DNA of 64,000 nucleotides from an uncultured Clostridia bacterium (GTDB taxonomy: Bacteria; Bacillota; Clostridia; TANB77; CAG-465). The first letter of the stretch is position 1. Each line of letters starts with the position of its first letter. Shown in pieces: positions 1 through 8,090 of the stretch. The notes below the pieces were generated by a model. That model did no database searches. It was not told the DNA's origin and worked only from the letters and a program-made list of their open reading frames with translations. The stretch covers positions 1 to 64,000 of the forward strand of contig CALXES010000004.1 of NCBI GenBank assembly GCA_944387385.1, written 5' to 3'. Made by a program: the position numbers and the translations under genes.

Positions 1-984
1 ATATTTGTTTTTGCTACTGGTTATACTCATGAAAAATTATATATTTGTTTACTTTTAATAATATTTAGAGTAATTGAGAATATAAGTGAGACTTATCAAG
101 CAGAATTTCAATTAAATGGAAGATTAGAGCTTGGTGGAAAAACTATAGTATATAGAAATATTGCAGGACTTATTGTATTTTTTATTCTAGATTTAATAAC
201 TCGAAATATAATAATATCTCTAATAGGATTAGTTCTTGCAAATTTAATTATATTTATTTTATATGATTTAAGACTTATTAATAAGTTTACTAAAACAAAT
301 TTACATGTAAATAAAAAAGAAGTTATAAAGATAATTAAAGATTGTGCTCCACTTGCAGTATCTACATTAATAAGTATGTATGTAATAAATGCGGTAAAGT
401 ATGCAATAGATGCAAGTGGAGATTATACAATGCAGACATATTTTAACATTATATATATGCCTACTTTTGTCATTAATATGATAAGTATATTTATTATAAA
501 ACCATTTTTAAAACCATTTGGGGATTATTGGAATGGAAAAGAATATAAAAAATTTCTAAAAATTGTTTTAATAATTATAGGTGTTTTAGCAGTTGCTACA
601 TTATGTGCTGAAATTGGAGCATATTTACTAGGAATACCATTCTTAAATTTATTATATGGTGTAGAACTTAGTGAATATAAAACTCATTTATTATTACTAA
701 TTTTCTCAGGATTTTTATATGCTAGTGCTAATGTGTTCTTTAATGCACTTGGTACTATGAGAAGACAAAAATTAACAACAGTAACATATATATTAACAGC
801 TATTTTTGCTTTATTTGTTCCAACGAAACTTGTTGATTTATATCAAATGACAGGAGCAGCAGCATCTTGTATAGCAATAATGGGATTATTATTTATATTT
901 ATGGCAATATTTTTTACATATGTTTATATATCAAATGTAAAAAAGAACAATATTGGTAAATTAGAGAAAGGGAGAGGTGTGTAA
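1..984 (+). CDS. Polysaccharide flippase, C-terminal part (5' end outside window)
   Basis: C-terminal part of a Wzx/MATE-like polysaccharide flippase, a cytoplasmic-membrane protein that moves undecaprenyl-linked glycan units outward. The frame is open from base 1 with no stop and no convincing start, so the 5' end lies outside the window; the ATG at 376 is internal. About 327 residues are visible, nearly all in hydrophobic membrane spans separated by short basic loops, ending in a Lys/Asn-rich tail. The stop lies one base before the ATG of the next glycosyltransferase, which suggests translational coupling in one glycan operon. The call rests on topology and context. The transported unit cannot be told. 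Confidence 0.82.
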   Translation: MFVFATGYTHEKLYICLLLIIFRVIENISETYQAEFQLNGRLELGGKTIVYRNIAGLIVFFILDLITRNIIISLIGLVLANLIIFILYDLRLINKFTKTNLHVNKKEVIKIIKDCAPLAVSTLISMYVINAVKYAIDASGDYTMQTYFNIIYMPTFVINMISIFIIKPFLKPFGDYWNGKEYKKFLKIVLIIIGVLAVATLCAEIGAYLLGIPFLNLLYGVELSEYKTHLLLLIFSGFLYASANVFFNALGTMRRQKLTTVTYILTAIFALFVPTKLVDLYQMTGAAASCIAIMGLLFIFMAIFFTYVYISNVKKNNIGKLEKGRGV

Positions 985-985
985 A

Positions 986-2029
986 ATGAATAAACCAAAA
1001 GTTAGTATTATTGTTCCAGTATATAAGGTAGAAAAATATTTAAGAAGGAGTATGGATAGTTTAGTAAATCAAACATTAGATGGTGTTGAAATCATTTGTA
1101 TTAATGATGGTTCTCCTGATAATTGTTTGTCTATTTTAAAAGAATATAAAGAAAAATATTCAGATAAAAATATAGTAATTATTGATAAAAAGAATGAAGG
1201 AGTTTGGAAAGGTAGATTTGACGGTATAAAAGCAGCAACAGGAGAATATATTGGATTTACAGATTCTGATGATTATATTACATTAGATTATGCTGAAAAA
1301 TTGTATAATGCAGCTAAAAAAAATAATGCCGATATTTCTGTTTCTGGTTTTTATAGAGTAGACACAGATACAGAACATGTATATTCTACAGAAATGACAG
1401 GTTTTGAAGGAAAGCATATTGATATGAAAAAGAATCCAGAAGAAATATTATCAATTAATACTGCTTTGTGGAATAAATTATATAAAGCTGAAATTTTAAA
1501 GAATATGAAAAATTTAGAAAAGCCACCAAGAATACTTGATGATATGATGTTTTTATTGCTTGTATATCTTAACACTAATACAATAGAATTTATAAATGAT
1601 CCTTTGTATTATTATATGGTAAGGCAAGATTCAATAATGGGACAAATTAAAAAGGAACAAATTGAATCAACAGAGAATGCAATGCTTGAGATAAAGAAGA
1701 TATATTCAAAAGATAAAAAAGGTAAAAAATTAATTGAAGTAATTGATACAATGGCTTTTCTACATTTTGGAGTATCATTAATGTTTAGAATGTCTGATGA
1801 TAAGAAAAATTTCAAGCAAGTTTTAAAGGATAATAGAAAATATCTAGACTCTAACTTTCCTTTATGGAGAAAATCTAAATATCTAAATTTATCTTATACA
1901 ATATCACATAAGTTTGCTAACTTTAAATTGGCTGTAGTAAAAAAAATATATGTAATGCATTTATATAGAGCTTTTTTAGCTGTTTATAAATTTATTTTAA
2001 GAACTTTTAAAATTGATATAAAATGGTAA
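986..2029 (+). CDS. Family 2 glycosyltransferase
   Basis: Cytoplasmic GT-A glycosyltransferase that adds a sugar from a nucleotide donor to a lipid-linked glycan. The N-terminus shows the GT2 signature (VSIIVPVYKVEKYL, then INDGSPDN) and a DxD-like metal motif (FTDSDDYI) near residue 95. The 347-residue length is normal for capsule or wall-glycan transferases of this type. I chose ATG 986, behind GGGAGAGG at 970-977, rather than an in-frame GTG at 977, which would lack a ribosome site. It follows the flippase by one base and precedes glf by 12 bases, so the three genes form one operon. The C-terminal third is basic and may touch the membrane. Acceptor and donor are unknown. Confidence 0.9.
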   Translation: MNKPKVSIIVPVYKVEKYLRRSMDSLVNQTLDGVEIICINDGSPDNCLSILKEYKEKYSDKNIVIIDKKNEGVWKGRFDGIKAATGEYIGFTDSDDYITLDYAEKLYNAAKKNNADISVSGFYRVDTDTEHVYSTEMTGFEGKHIDMKKNPEEILSINTALWNKLYKAEILKNMKNLEKPPRILDDMMFLLLVYLNTNTIEFINDPLYYYMVRQDSIMGQIKKEQIESTENAMLEIKKIYSKDKKGKKLIEVIDTMAFLHFGVSLMFRMSDDKKNFKQVLKDNRKYLDSNFPLWRKSKYLNLSYTISHKFANFKLAVVKKIYVMHLYRAFLAVYKFILRTFKIDIKW

Positions 2030-2041
2030 TGGGGGTAAAAA

Positions 2042-3151
2042 ATGATGTATGATTATTTAATTGTTGGAGCAGGTTTATTTGGTGCTACTTTTGCGCATGA
2101 AATGACAAAATCTGGTAAAAAATGCTTAGTGATTGATAGAAGAAATCATATAGGAGGAAATATTTATTGTGAGAATATAAATGGAATTAATGTTCATAAA
2201 TATGGTGCTCACATATTTCATACTAGTAATGAAAAAGTTTGGAATTATGTTAATCAATTTGTTGATTTCAATAACTATATAAATAGTCCTATTGCAAATT
2301 ATAATGGAGAACTGTACAATATGCCATTTAATATGAATACTTTTACTAAGCTTTGGCCAGATGTAAAAACACCGGAACAAGCAAGAAATAAAATCGAGGA
2401 ACAAAAGAAAGTTTTAAATGGTAAACAACCAGAAAATTTAGAAGAACAAGCTATTTCTTTAGTAGGTGTAGATATATATAAAAAACTTGTTAAAGAATAT
2501 ACTGAGAAACAATGGGGAAGAGATTGTAAAGAATTACCTCCATTTATAATAAAAAGATTGCCAGTTAGATTTACTTTTAATAATAATTATTTTAATGATA
2601 GATATCAAGGAATTCCAATAGGTGGATATAATGTATTAATTGAAAAGTTATTAGAAGGTTCTGATGTTGAATTAAATATAGATTATTTGAAAAATAAGGA
2701 AAAATATAATTCTATGGCAAAAAGAATTTTATATACAGGAATGATTGATGAATATTATAATTACAAATTAGGAAATCTTGAATGGAGAACATTAAAATTT
2801 GAAAATGAAATATTTAACGATATTGACAATTACCAAGGTGTTGCAGTAATGAATTTTAATACTCATAATGAAAAATATACAAGAATAATAGAACATAAAC
2901 ATTTTGAATTTAATGATTGTAAAGGAACTGTTATAACAAAAGAATATCCATCAGCTTGGAAGCTTGGAGATGAAGCATATTATCCAGTAAATGATGAAAA
3001 AAATTCTGATTTATACAAGCAATATGAAACACTAGCTAATAATGAAGAAAATGTAATTTTTGGTGGCAGACTTGGTCAATATAAATATTATGATATGGAT
3101 AAAGTTATTGTGGCTGCTTTAGAATTAGTAGATAGTGAAAAAAATAGATAA
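2042..3151 (+). CDS. glf: UDP-galactopyranose mutase
   Basis: FAD enzyme that interconverts UDP-galactopyranose and UDP-galactofuranose, the donor for galactofuranose-containing glycans. The N-terminus holds the FAD-binding Rossmann motif (VGAGLFGATFAHEM) and the family-typical RRNHIGGNIY segment. The middle carries YTEKQWGRD and the C-terminus GRLGQYKYYDMD, all characteristic of this family. Length is 369 residues, as expected. The start is ATG 2042 behind a GGGGGT site; ATG 2045 is an equal alternative. It closes the three-gene operon and is followed by a perfect terminator. Together with galE downstream, it indicates that the surface glycan contains galactofuranose. Confidence 0.97.
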   Translation: MMYDYLIVGAGLFGATFAHEMTKSGKKCLVIDRRNHIGGNIYCENINGINVHKYGAHIFHTSNEKVWNYVNQFVDFNNYINSPIANYNGELYNMPFNMNTFTKLWPDVKTPEQARNKIEEQKKVLNGKQPENLEEQAISLVGVDIYKKLVKEYTEKQWGRDCKELPPFIIKRLPVRFTFNNNYFNDRYQGIPIGGYNVLIEKLLEGSDVELNIDYLKNKEKYNSMAKRILYTGMIDEYYNYKLGNLEWRTLKFENEIFNDIDNYQGVAVMNFNTHNEKYTRIIEHKHFEFNDCKGTVITKEYPSAWKLGDEAYYPVNDEKNSDLYKQYETLANNEENVIFGGRLGQYKYYDMDKVIVAALELVDSEKNR

Positions 3152-3165
3152 TAATTCTATGTGTT

Positions 3166-3202
3166 AAAGACCAAATATTGACAATTATTTGGTCTTTATT
3201 AT
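3166..3202 (+). terminator. Intrinsic terminator of the flippase-GT2-glf operon
   Basis: A perfect 12-bp stem (AAAGACCAAATA, 3166-3177, with TATTTGGTCTTT, 3186-3197) closes an 8-base loop. The T-rich end of the 3' arm runs on into TATTAT. The loop contains TTGACA, the -35 of the next promoter. Confidence 0.85.
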
Positions 3203-3207
3203 ATAAT
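3178..3207 (+). promoter_or_regulatory. SigA-type promoter nested in the preceding terminator
   Basis: TTGACA (3178-3183), an 18-base spacer and TATAAT (3202-3207) stand upstream of the GT4 gene. The -35 lies exactly in the loop of the glf terminator. Confidence 0.7.
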
Positions 3208-3232
3208 TTATTTGAAATTTGGAGGAAATAGC

Positions 3233-4366
3233 ATGAAGAAAATTACATTTTTGCTACTTCATTTAAACTATGGTGGGTTGGAAAAGCAAACTATAACTTT
3301 AATAAATGAACTTGCAAGAACTGGCAAATATGACATTAAAATTTTATCAGTGTACGATTTATTAGATGGAGATTCTTTTTATAATATAGATAAGAGAGTT
3401 AAAGTAGAGTTTTTATCAAATTTTGGGCCTCACCATAAAGATTTTTTTTATGCTTTAAAAAATTTTAAAATATTAAAGTTTTTTAAAGAAGCATATATTA
3501 TGATAAAATGTGGAATATATAAGAGTATTAAATTAAGAAAATATATAAAAAATCTAGATACTGATATTATAGTTTCATCTAGAATAGAGTTTTCAAAGCA
3601 AATAAAAAGAAGAGATACTTTGAATATTTCGCAAGAGCATTCATATATTTCTACAGATAAATATAAAAAAAAGGTAAAAAAATATTTTAAAAATATAGAT
3701 GATATTGTAGTAATGACTAAAAGAGCAAAAGAAGACTATGAAAACTGGTTAAAGGATTCTAATAGTAAAGCTAAGGTTCATAATATTTCTAATATGATCG
3801 ATAAAACAGAGAACAAAATAGCAAGCTTTAATAATGATACAATTATTAGCGTTGGAAGACTTGAGCCAGTAAAAGACTTTTCAACACTACTAGATATATT
3901 TTCAAAAGTACATGAAAAAAATAGTAAATTAAGATTAAAGATTGTTGGAGAAGGCTCACAAAGAGAGTTACTTGAGAGTAAAATAGAAAAACTTAATTTA
4001 AAAGAATACGTAACAATAACTGGTAGAATATCTTCAGATAGAGTAAAAGATGAACTGGCATCAGCTTCAGTCTTTGTACTTACATCTATATGTGAGAGCT
4101 TTTCTTTAGTGCTTTGTGAAGCAATGGAATGTGGACTTCCATGTTTAAGCTTTAATATTGATGTGGGTCCTAAAGAAATAATAAAAGATGGATATAATGG
4201 AATTTTAGTTAAAGAAAGAAATATAGATGAAATGGCAGATAATATTATTAAATTATTAAATGATGAGGAAAAATGGAAAATGATTTCTAAAAATTCATTA
4301 GAAGAAGTAAAGAAGTATTATAGTGAAAATGTTGCAAAAGAATGGATTAATATATTAGAAAAATAA
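3233..4366 (+). CDS. Family 4 glycosyltransferase
   Basis: GT-B fold retaining glycosyltransferase of surface-glycan synthesis. The N-terminus shows the acceptor-side glycine motif (NYGGLEKQT) and the C-terminal half the GT4 nucleotide-sugar site: SVGRLEPVKDF, VGEGSQRELL, then ESFSLVLCEAMECGLP with its EX7E glutamates. Length is 377 residues. ATG 3233 was chosen because GGAGG lies at 3221-3225; an upstream TTG at 3212 has no ribosome site. It has its own promoter inside the glf terminator and is followed 12 bases later by a polysaccharide deacetylase, so the two form a small operon. The sugar transferred is not predictable. Confidence 0.92.
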   Translation: MKKITFLLLHLNYGGLEKQTITLINELARTGKYDIKILSVYDLLDGDSFYNIDKRVKVEFLSNFGPHHKDFFYALKNFKILKFFKEAYIMIKCGIYKSIKLRKYIKNLDTDIIVSSRIEFSKQIKRRDTLNISQEHSYISTDKYKKKVKKYFKNIDDIVVMTKRAKEDYENWLKDSNSKAKVHNISNMIDKTENKIASFNNDTIISVGRLEPVKDFSTLLDIFSKVHEKNSKLRLKIVGEGSQRELLESKIEKLNLKEYVTITGRISSDRVKDELASASVFVLTSICESFSLVLCEAMECGLPCLSFNIDVGPKEIIKDGYNGILVKERNIDEMADNIIKLLNDEEKWKMISKNSLEEVKKYYSENVAKEWINILEK

Positions 4367-4378
4367 GTGGAGGGGTAT

Positions 4379-5263
4379 ATGAAAAATAAGAAAAAGATGA
4401 TTTCAACAATACTTATTATAGTAATATGTATAGTAATTGTTATACTTGTTATTTTAGGTATTAAAAAGTTATTAGGAAATAATATTAAATTAAGTTTAGG
4501 TGAATTTAATATTACTTCTACAATTGATACAACTAAAAATTTAGAAGCTTTAGCAGATACTACAGTAGTGCCTAAGAGCACAAGTGCTACTGTTCCAATA
4601 TTTATGTATCATTTTATACTTGATGATTATGGAGATTATCCAGATACAGAAAACTTTTTAAAACCTGAAACTTTAGAGGAACAATTACAATATATTACAG
4701 AAAATGGATATGAGACTATATTTATAGACGAGATGGACGATTTATATAAGTATAAAAAACCAGTTGCACTTACTTTTGACGATTGTTTTGTATATTTTTA
4801 TGATAATGCATTTCCTTTACTAAAAAAATATAATCAAAAAGCAACTATATTTATTATAACAGATTATATTAATGGGGAGAATTATTTAACAGAAGAACAA
4901 TTAAAAGAAATTGCAGACAGTGGTCTTGTAAAAATCGAGTCTCATACAAAGACACACGGTTATTTAGATCAAATGACATACGAAGAGCAAGTAGCAGAAG
5001 CTGTGGAATCTAAAGAAAGATTAGAGTCTATTACTGGACAAGAAGTTACAGTATATTGTTATCCAAGTGGTAGGTATAATGATGATACTTTGGATATAAT
5101 AAAAGACTATTATGATTTTGGACTTGAAATGCTTGGTGGAATATGTAATACAGATAATCTAGAAGATTATTATCACATAACAAGAATTTATGCAAATAGA
5201 ACTATGAGTTTATCTATGTTTGCAAGTTATTTAAGTCAGTCTAATGTATCAGTTGAATATTAG
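4379..5263 (+). CDS. Membrane-anchored polysaccharide deacetylase (NodB domain)
   Basis: Extracytoplasmic carbohydrate esterase 4 enzyme that removes N-acetyl groups from a glycan. A single N-terminal membrane segment (residues 9-27) anchors it with the catalytic part outside. The NodB core shows the metal and catalytic Asp pair (LTFDDCF), the zinc-binding HxxxH (SHTKTH) and a later YPSGRYND segment, all intact. The upstream block beginning FMYHFILDDYG resembles PgaB/IcaB-type deacetylases. ATG 4379 follows GGAGGGG (4369-4375). It sits directly behind the GT4 gene, so its likely substrate is the exported glycan made here, but peptidoglycan is also possible. Confidence 0.9.
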   Translation: MKNKKKMISTILIIVICIVIVILVILGIKKLLGNNIKLSLGEFNITSTIDTTKNLEALADTTVVPKSTSATVPIFMYHFILDDYGDYPDTENFLKPETLEEQLQYITENGYETIFIDEMDDLYKYKKPVALTFDDCFVYFYDNAFPLLKKYNQKATIFIITDYINGENYLTEEQLKEIADSGLVKIESHTKTHGYLDQMTYEEQVAEAVESKERLESITGQEVTVYCYPSGRYNDDTLDIIKDYYDFGLEMLGGICNTDNLEDYYHITRIYANRTMSLSMFASYLSQSNVSVEY

Positions 5264-5270
5264 TAAGTGA

Positions 5271-5299
5271 TTGATTTTTTTACAATGTTATTATATAAT
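5271..5299 (+). promoter_or_regulatory. Promoter of galE
   Basis: TTGATT (5271-5276), a 17-base spacer and TATAAT (5294-5299) form a SigA-type promoter 60 bases before galE. Confidence 0.6.
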
Positions 5300-5358
5300 T
5301 ATCACAATGATATAATATTATATAAATATAGTTTTTACGAAAGGATGGTTAGATTATT

Positions 5359-6366
5359 ATGTCAAAAATATTAGTAACAGGAGGAGCTGGATATATCGGG
5401 ACACATACATGTGTTGAACTTTTAAACAAAGGGGAAGAGATAGTTGTTTTAGATAACTTTTCAAATAGTACTCCTGAAGCATTAGAAAACGTAAAGAAAA
5501 TAACAGGTAAAGATTTAAAATTATATGAAGGAAATATGATTGATAGAAATATATTAGAAAAGATTTTTACTGAAAATAAAATTGATGCGGTAATAGATTT
5601 TGCTGCATATAAAGCAGTAGGAGAATCTGTCCAAAAACCAGTAGAGTATTATATGAATAATGTTTCCACAGTTTTAGTTTTACTAGATGAAATGAAAAAG
5701 CATAATGTAAAGACATTAGTATTTTCATCATCTGCAACAGTATATGGAGATCCTGAAATTATTCCTATAACAGAAGATTGTAAAGTTGGAGGAACAACAA
5801 ATCCATATGGAACATCTAAGCTTATGGTTGAACAAATACTTCAAGACTTATATAAATCAGATAATGAATGGAATATAGCTATTCTTAGATATTTTAATCC
5901 TGTTGGAGCACATGAAAGTGGTCTAATTGGTGAAGATCCAAAAGGAATACCTGCAAACTTAATGCCTTTTATACAAAAAGTTGCAGCAGGAAAATTAAAA
6001 GAGCTTTCTGTATTTGGTAATGATTATGATACAAAAGATGGAACTGGTGTAAGAGATTACATACATGTTGTTGATTTAGCAATTGGCCATATAAAAGCTT
6101 TAGATAAATTAAAAAAAGATGGAAAAGGCATGCATATATATAATTTAGGAACTGGTGTAGGTTATAGTGTTTTAGATATGGTAAATGCCTTTGAAAAGGC
6201 AAATAACGTACATATCCCATATAAAATTGCGCCAAGAAGAGCAGGAGATATTGCATCTTGCTATTCAGATCCTACTAAAGCAAAAGAGGAGCTAGGGTTT
6301 GTTGCTACTAAGACTTTAGAAGATATGTGCAAAGATGCGTGGAATTTTGAAAGAAAAAATAGTTAA
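5359..6366 (+). CDS. galE: UDP-glucose 4-epimerase
   Basis: NAD-dependent short-chain enzyme that interconverts UDP-glucose and UDP-galactose, in the Leloir pathway and for glycan precursors. Visible are the NAD motif ([10 protein letters not shown], residues 7-16), [12 protein letters not shown], the catalytic Ser block (SSSATVYG) and the Tyr-x3-Lys pair (NPYGTSK), then [13 protein letters not shown] and [12 protein letters not shown]. Length of 335 is standard. The ATG follows GAAAGGATGG. It has its own promoter and a perfect terminator. Its product feeds Glf at 2042, which turns UDP-galactopyranose into UDP-galactofuranose, so the two probably supply one glycan. Confidence 0.97.
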   Translation: MSKILVTGGAGYIGTHTCVELLNKGEEIVVLDNFSNSTPEALENVKKITGKDLKLYEGNMIDRNILEKIFTENKIDAVIDFAAYKAVGESVQKPVEYYMNNVSTVLVLLDEMKKHNVKTLVFSSSATVYGDPEIIPITEDCKVGGTTNPYGTSKLMVEQILQDLYKSDNEWNIAILRYFNPVGAHESGLIGEDPKGIPANLMPFIQKVAAGKLKELSVFGNDYDTKDGTGVRDYIHVVDLAIGHIKALDKLKKDGKGMHIYNLGTGVGYSVLDMVNAFEKANNVHIPYKIAPRRAGDIASCYSDPTKAKEELGFVATKTLEDMCKDAWNFERKNS

Positions 6367-6380
6367 ATAATAGTTAGAAT

Positions 6381-6418
6381 AAAGTCCAAAATATTAATAA
6401 GTATTTTGGACTTTTTTG
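6381..6418 (+). terminator. galE terminator
   Basis: A 13-bp perfect stem (AAAGTCCAAAATA, 6381-6393, and TATTTTGGACTTT, 6402-6414) with an 8-base loop runs into a T tract. Confidence 0.9.
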
Positions 6419-6447
6419 TTGCTTTATGTTAAAAAAAATATTATAAT
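6419..6447 (+). promoter_or_regulatory. Probable promoter of the glycerophosphotransferase gene
   Basis: TTGCTT (6419-6424), a 17-base spacer and TATAAT (6442-6447). It starts directly behind the galE terminator. Confidence 0.5.
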
Positions 6448-6483
6448 TTAATTATAATTTTAAATAGGATATAGGTGTAAGAT

Positions 6484-7824
6484 ATGAAAAAATTAAATAT
6501 AACATTTTGTAGTTTCCCAGACTTTTCTAGTAATGCAAAAGCTTTATATGAATATATGAAAAATAGATATAAAGATAATATGAACTTAATATGGGCTGTA
6601 AGTTCTGACGATATGTTAAAAAAATTAAAAGCAGAGAATATTGAAACATATAAGATAGGAAATGCAGATTACTATGAAAAGATGAAAGAAGTAGATGTTT
6701 TTTTTACAACTCATTGTAATTTATTAAATGAAAAAAATGAAAATTCAATTTATGTTGAATTATGGCACGGAATTAGTCCAAAACAAGTTGGCTATATGTC
6801 AGATAATATGCTTGATTTTGATAAAGAATGGTATGAAAATGCTAAAGAAAGAGTAGATTATATAATTTTACCGTCAGATTTTTGGAGAGTTATATTTGCT
6901 ACTAGATTTAATATTGAGTATTCAAGAACTTTATCTTTAGGATATCCCAAGTTTAATTATATTATAAATCCTAAAGCCAAAGAAAATTTAAGAACTGTTT
7001 TAAATGAATATGTATCTGATTTTAATAAAATAATATATTATATGCCTACATTTAGAAAAGGATGTAATAGAGGTCAAGAGGCACAAGTAAACGTTAATAA
7101 TATATTTAATATACAAGAATATAAAGAAGAAGAATTATTTAAGTTTCTTGAGGAAAATAATTACCTATTATGTATAAAAAAACACCCAAGTGAAGAATTA
7201 GATTTAAAATATACTGCTTCAAAAAATGTTAGAGTTATAGAGGAAAAGGCTTTAAGTGATAATAATTTAACTGTAAATGATATTTTGGATGCTGCAGACC
7301 TTATGATTACAGATTATTCTTCTCTTGGAATAGAATTTGTATTTTTAAATAAACCAGTAGTATATTTAACAAATGATATTGAAGAATATAAAAAAAATAG
7401 AGGTTTTACTTTTGGAAACATAGATTTTTGGATGCCTGGATATCAGGTGAAAAATATTAATCAATTAAAAGATGGAATTACTGATAGCTTTAGTGAAAAC
7501 TTTAAATATAAAGAGGAATTTAAAAAGAAAAAAGAACTTTGGTTTTCTAATTTAAAAGATGGTGGATGTGATAAAATCTGTGATTACTTTTTTGATGGTT
7601 ATCTTTTAAAAGAAAAATTAAAAGGTAAAGGGATAGGTGTAGTAGGAACTTTAAAAGCAAGAGTAGATGAGCTAAGTAAAATTTTAGATGAAAAAAATGA
7701 AGTTATTGCTCAAAGAGAAGCAAGAATTAAAGAATTAGATGATTTTATAGCTCAAATTATTAACTCAAAAGGATGGAAATTCTTAGAAGGAATAAGAAAA
7801 ATAGGAAAACCTTTTAAAAAATAA
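6484..7824 (+). CDS. CDP-glycerol glycerophosphotransferase-like protein with coiled-coil tail
   Basis: TagB/TagF-family enzyme, predicted to transfer glycerol (or ribitol) phosphate from a CDP donor to a teichoic-acid-like polymer at the inner membrane face. Family marks are ELWHGISPKQVGYM near residue 100, YMPTFRKG near 185, KKHPSEE near 235 and ITDYSSLGIEFVFLNKPV near 285, which include the usual HG and DYSS motifs. Residues from about 385 to 430 form a heptad-like coiled coil, followed by INSKGWKFLEGIRK, a tail seen on some large surface-glycan transferases. The 446-residue length is complete. The gene stands alone between two terminators. The exact polyol is unknown. Confidence 0.88.
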   Translation: MKKLNITFCSFPDFSSNAKALYEYMKNRYKDNMNLIWAVSSDDMLKKLKAENIETYKIGNADYYEKMKEVDVFFTTHCNLLNEKNENSIYVELWHGISPKQVGYMSDNMLDFDKEWYENAKERVDYIILPSDFWRVIFATRFNIEYSRTLSLGYPKFNYIINPKAKENLRTVLNEYVSDFNKIIYYMPTFRKGCNRGQEAQVNVNNIFNIQEYKEEELFKFLEENNYLLCIKKHPSEELDLKYTASKNVRVIEEKALSDNNLTVNDILDAADLMITDYSSLGIEFVFLNKPVVYLTNDIEEYKKNRGFTFGNIDFWMPGYQVKNINQLKDGITDSFSENFKYKEEFKKKKELWFSNLKDGGCDKICDYFFDGYLLKEKLKGKGIGVVGTLKARVDELSKILDEKNEVIAQREARIKELDDFIAQIINSKGWKFLEGIRKIGKPFKK

Positions 7825-7863
7825 AGTTACACAAATATTAAAAATATTATGTAAAATATAACA

Positions 7864-7896
7864 AATAAAGTCAAGTATATTGACTTTATTTTTTTA
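7864..7896 (+). terminator. Terminator after the glycerophosphotransferase gene
   Basis: An 11-bp stem (AATAAAGTCAA, 7864-7874, and TTGACTTTATT, 7880-7890) with a 5-base loop is followed by a run of T. Confidence 0.88.
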
Positions 7897-7908
7897 ATAA
7901 GCTATAAT
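7880..7908 (+). promoter_or_regulatory. Promoter overlapping the preceding terminator
   Basis: TTGACT (7880-7885) lies in the 3' arm of the terminator. A 17-base spacer leads to TATAAT (7903-7908), 33 bases before the small gene at 7941. Confidence 0.62.
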
Positions 7909-7940
7909 TTAATTATAAGATGTTATAGGGGGTTGTTTAT

Positions 7941-8072
7941 ATGACAGTGGAGGAAATAAAGCAAAAATTTGATCAAATAGAGAAAAATTTAGATGATGTG
8001 TGTGATGAGATAGAAAGAGATGCTCATTTGGATTTTATAGAATCTTTGAAACAATATGTTAACAAATATTAG
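7941..8072 (+). CDS. Small acidic protein, 43 residues, unknown
   Basis: A short gene: ATG 7941 behind AGGGGG (7927-7932), ending at TAG 8070-8072. The product is 43 residues, rich in Asp, Glu and Lys, and probably helical (MTVEEIKQKFDQIEKNLDD at the start, LDFIESLKQYVNKY at the end). It shares a promoter with the 577-residue coiled-coil gene that begins 18 bases later, so it may be a partner of that protein. I do not recognise a family. The evidence for a real gene is the good ribosome site, the promoter and the tight spacing. Confidence 0.65.
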   Translation: MTVEEIKQKFDQIEKNLDDVCDEIERDAHLDFIESLKQYVNKY

Positions 8073-8090
8073 AAAAGGGGGAGATAATAT

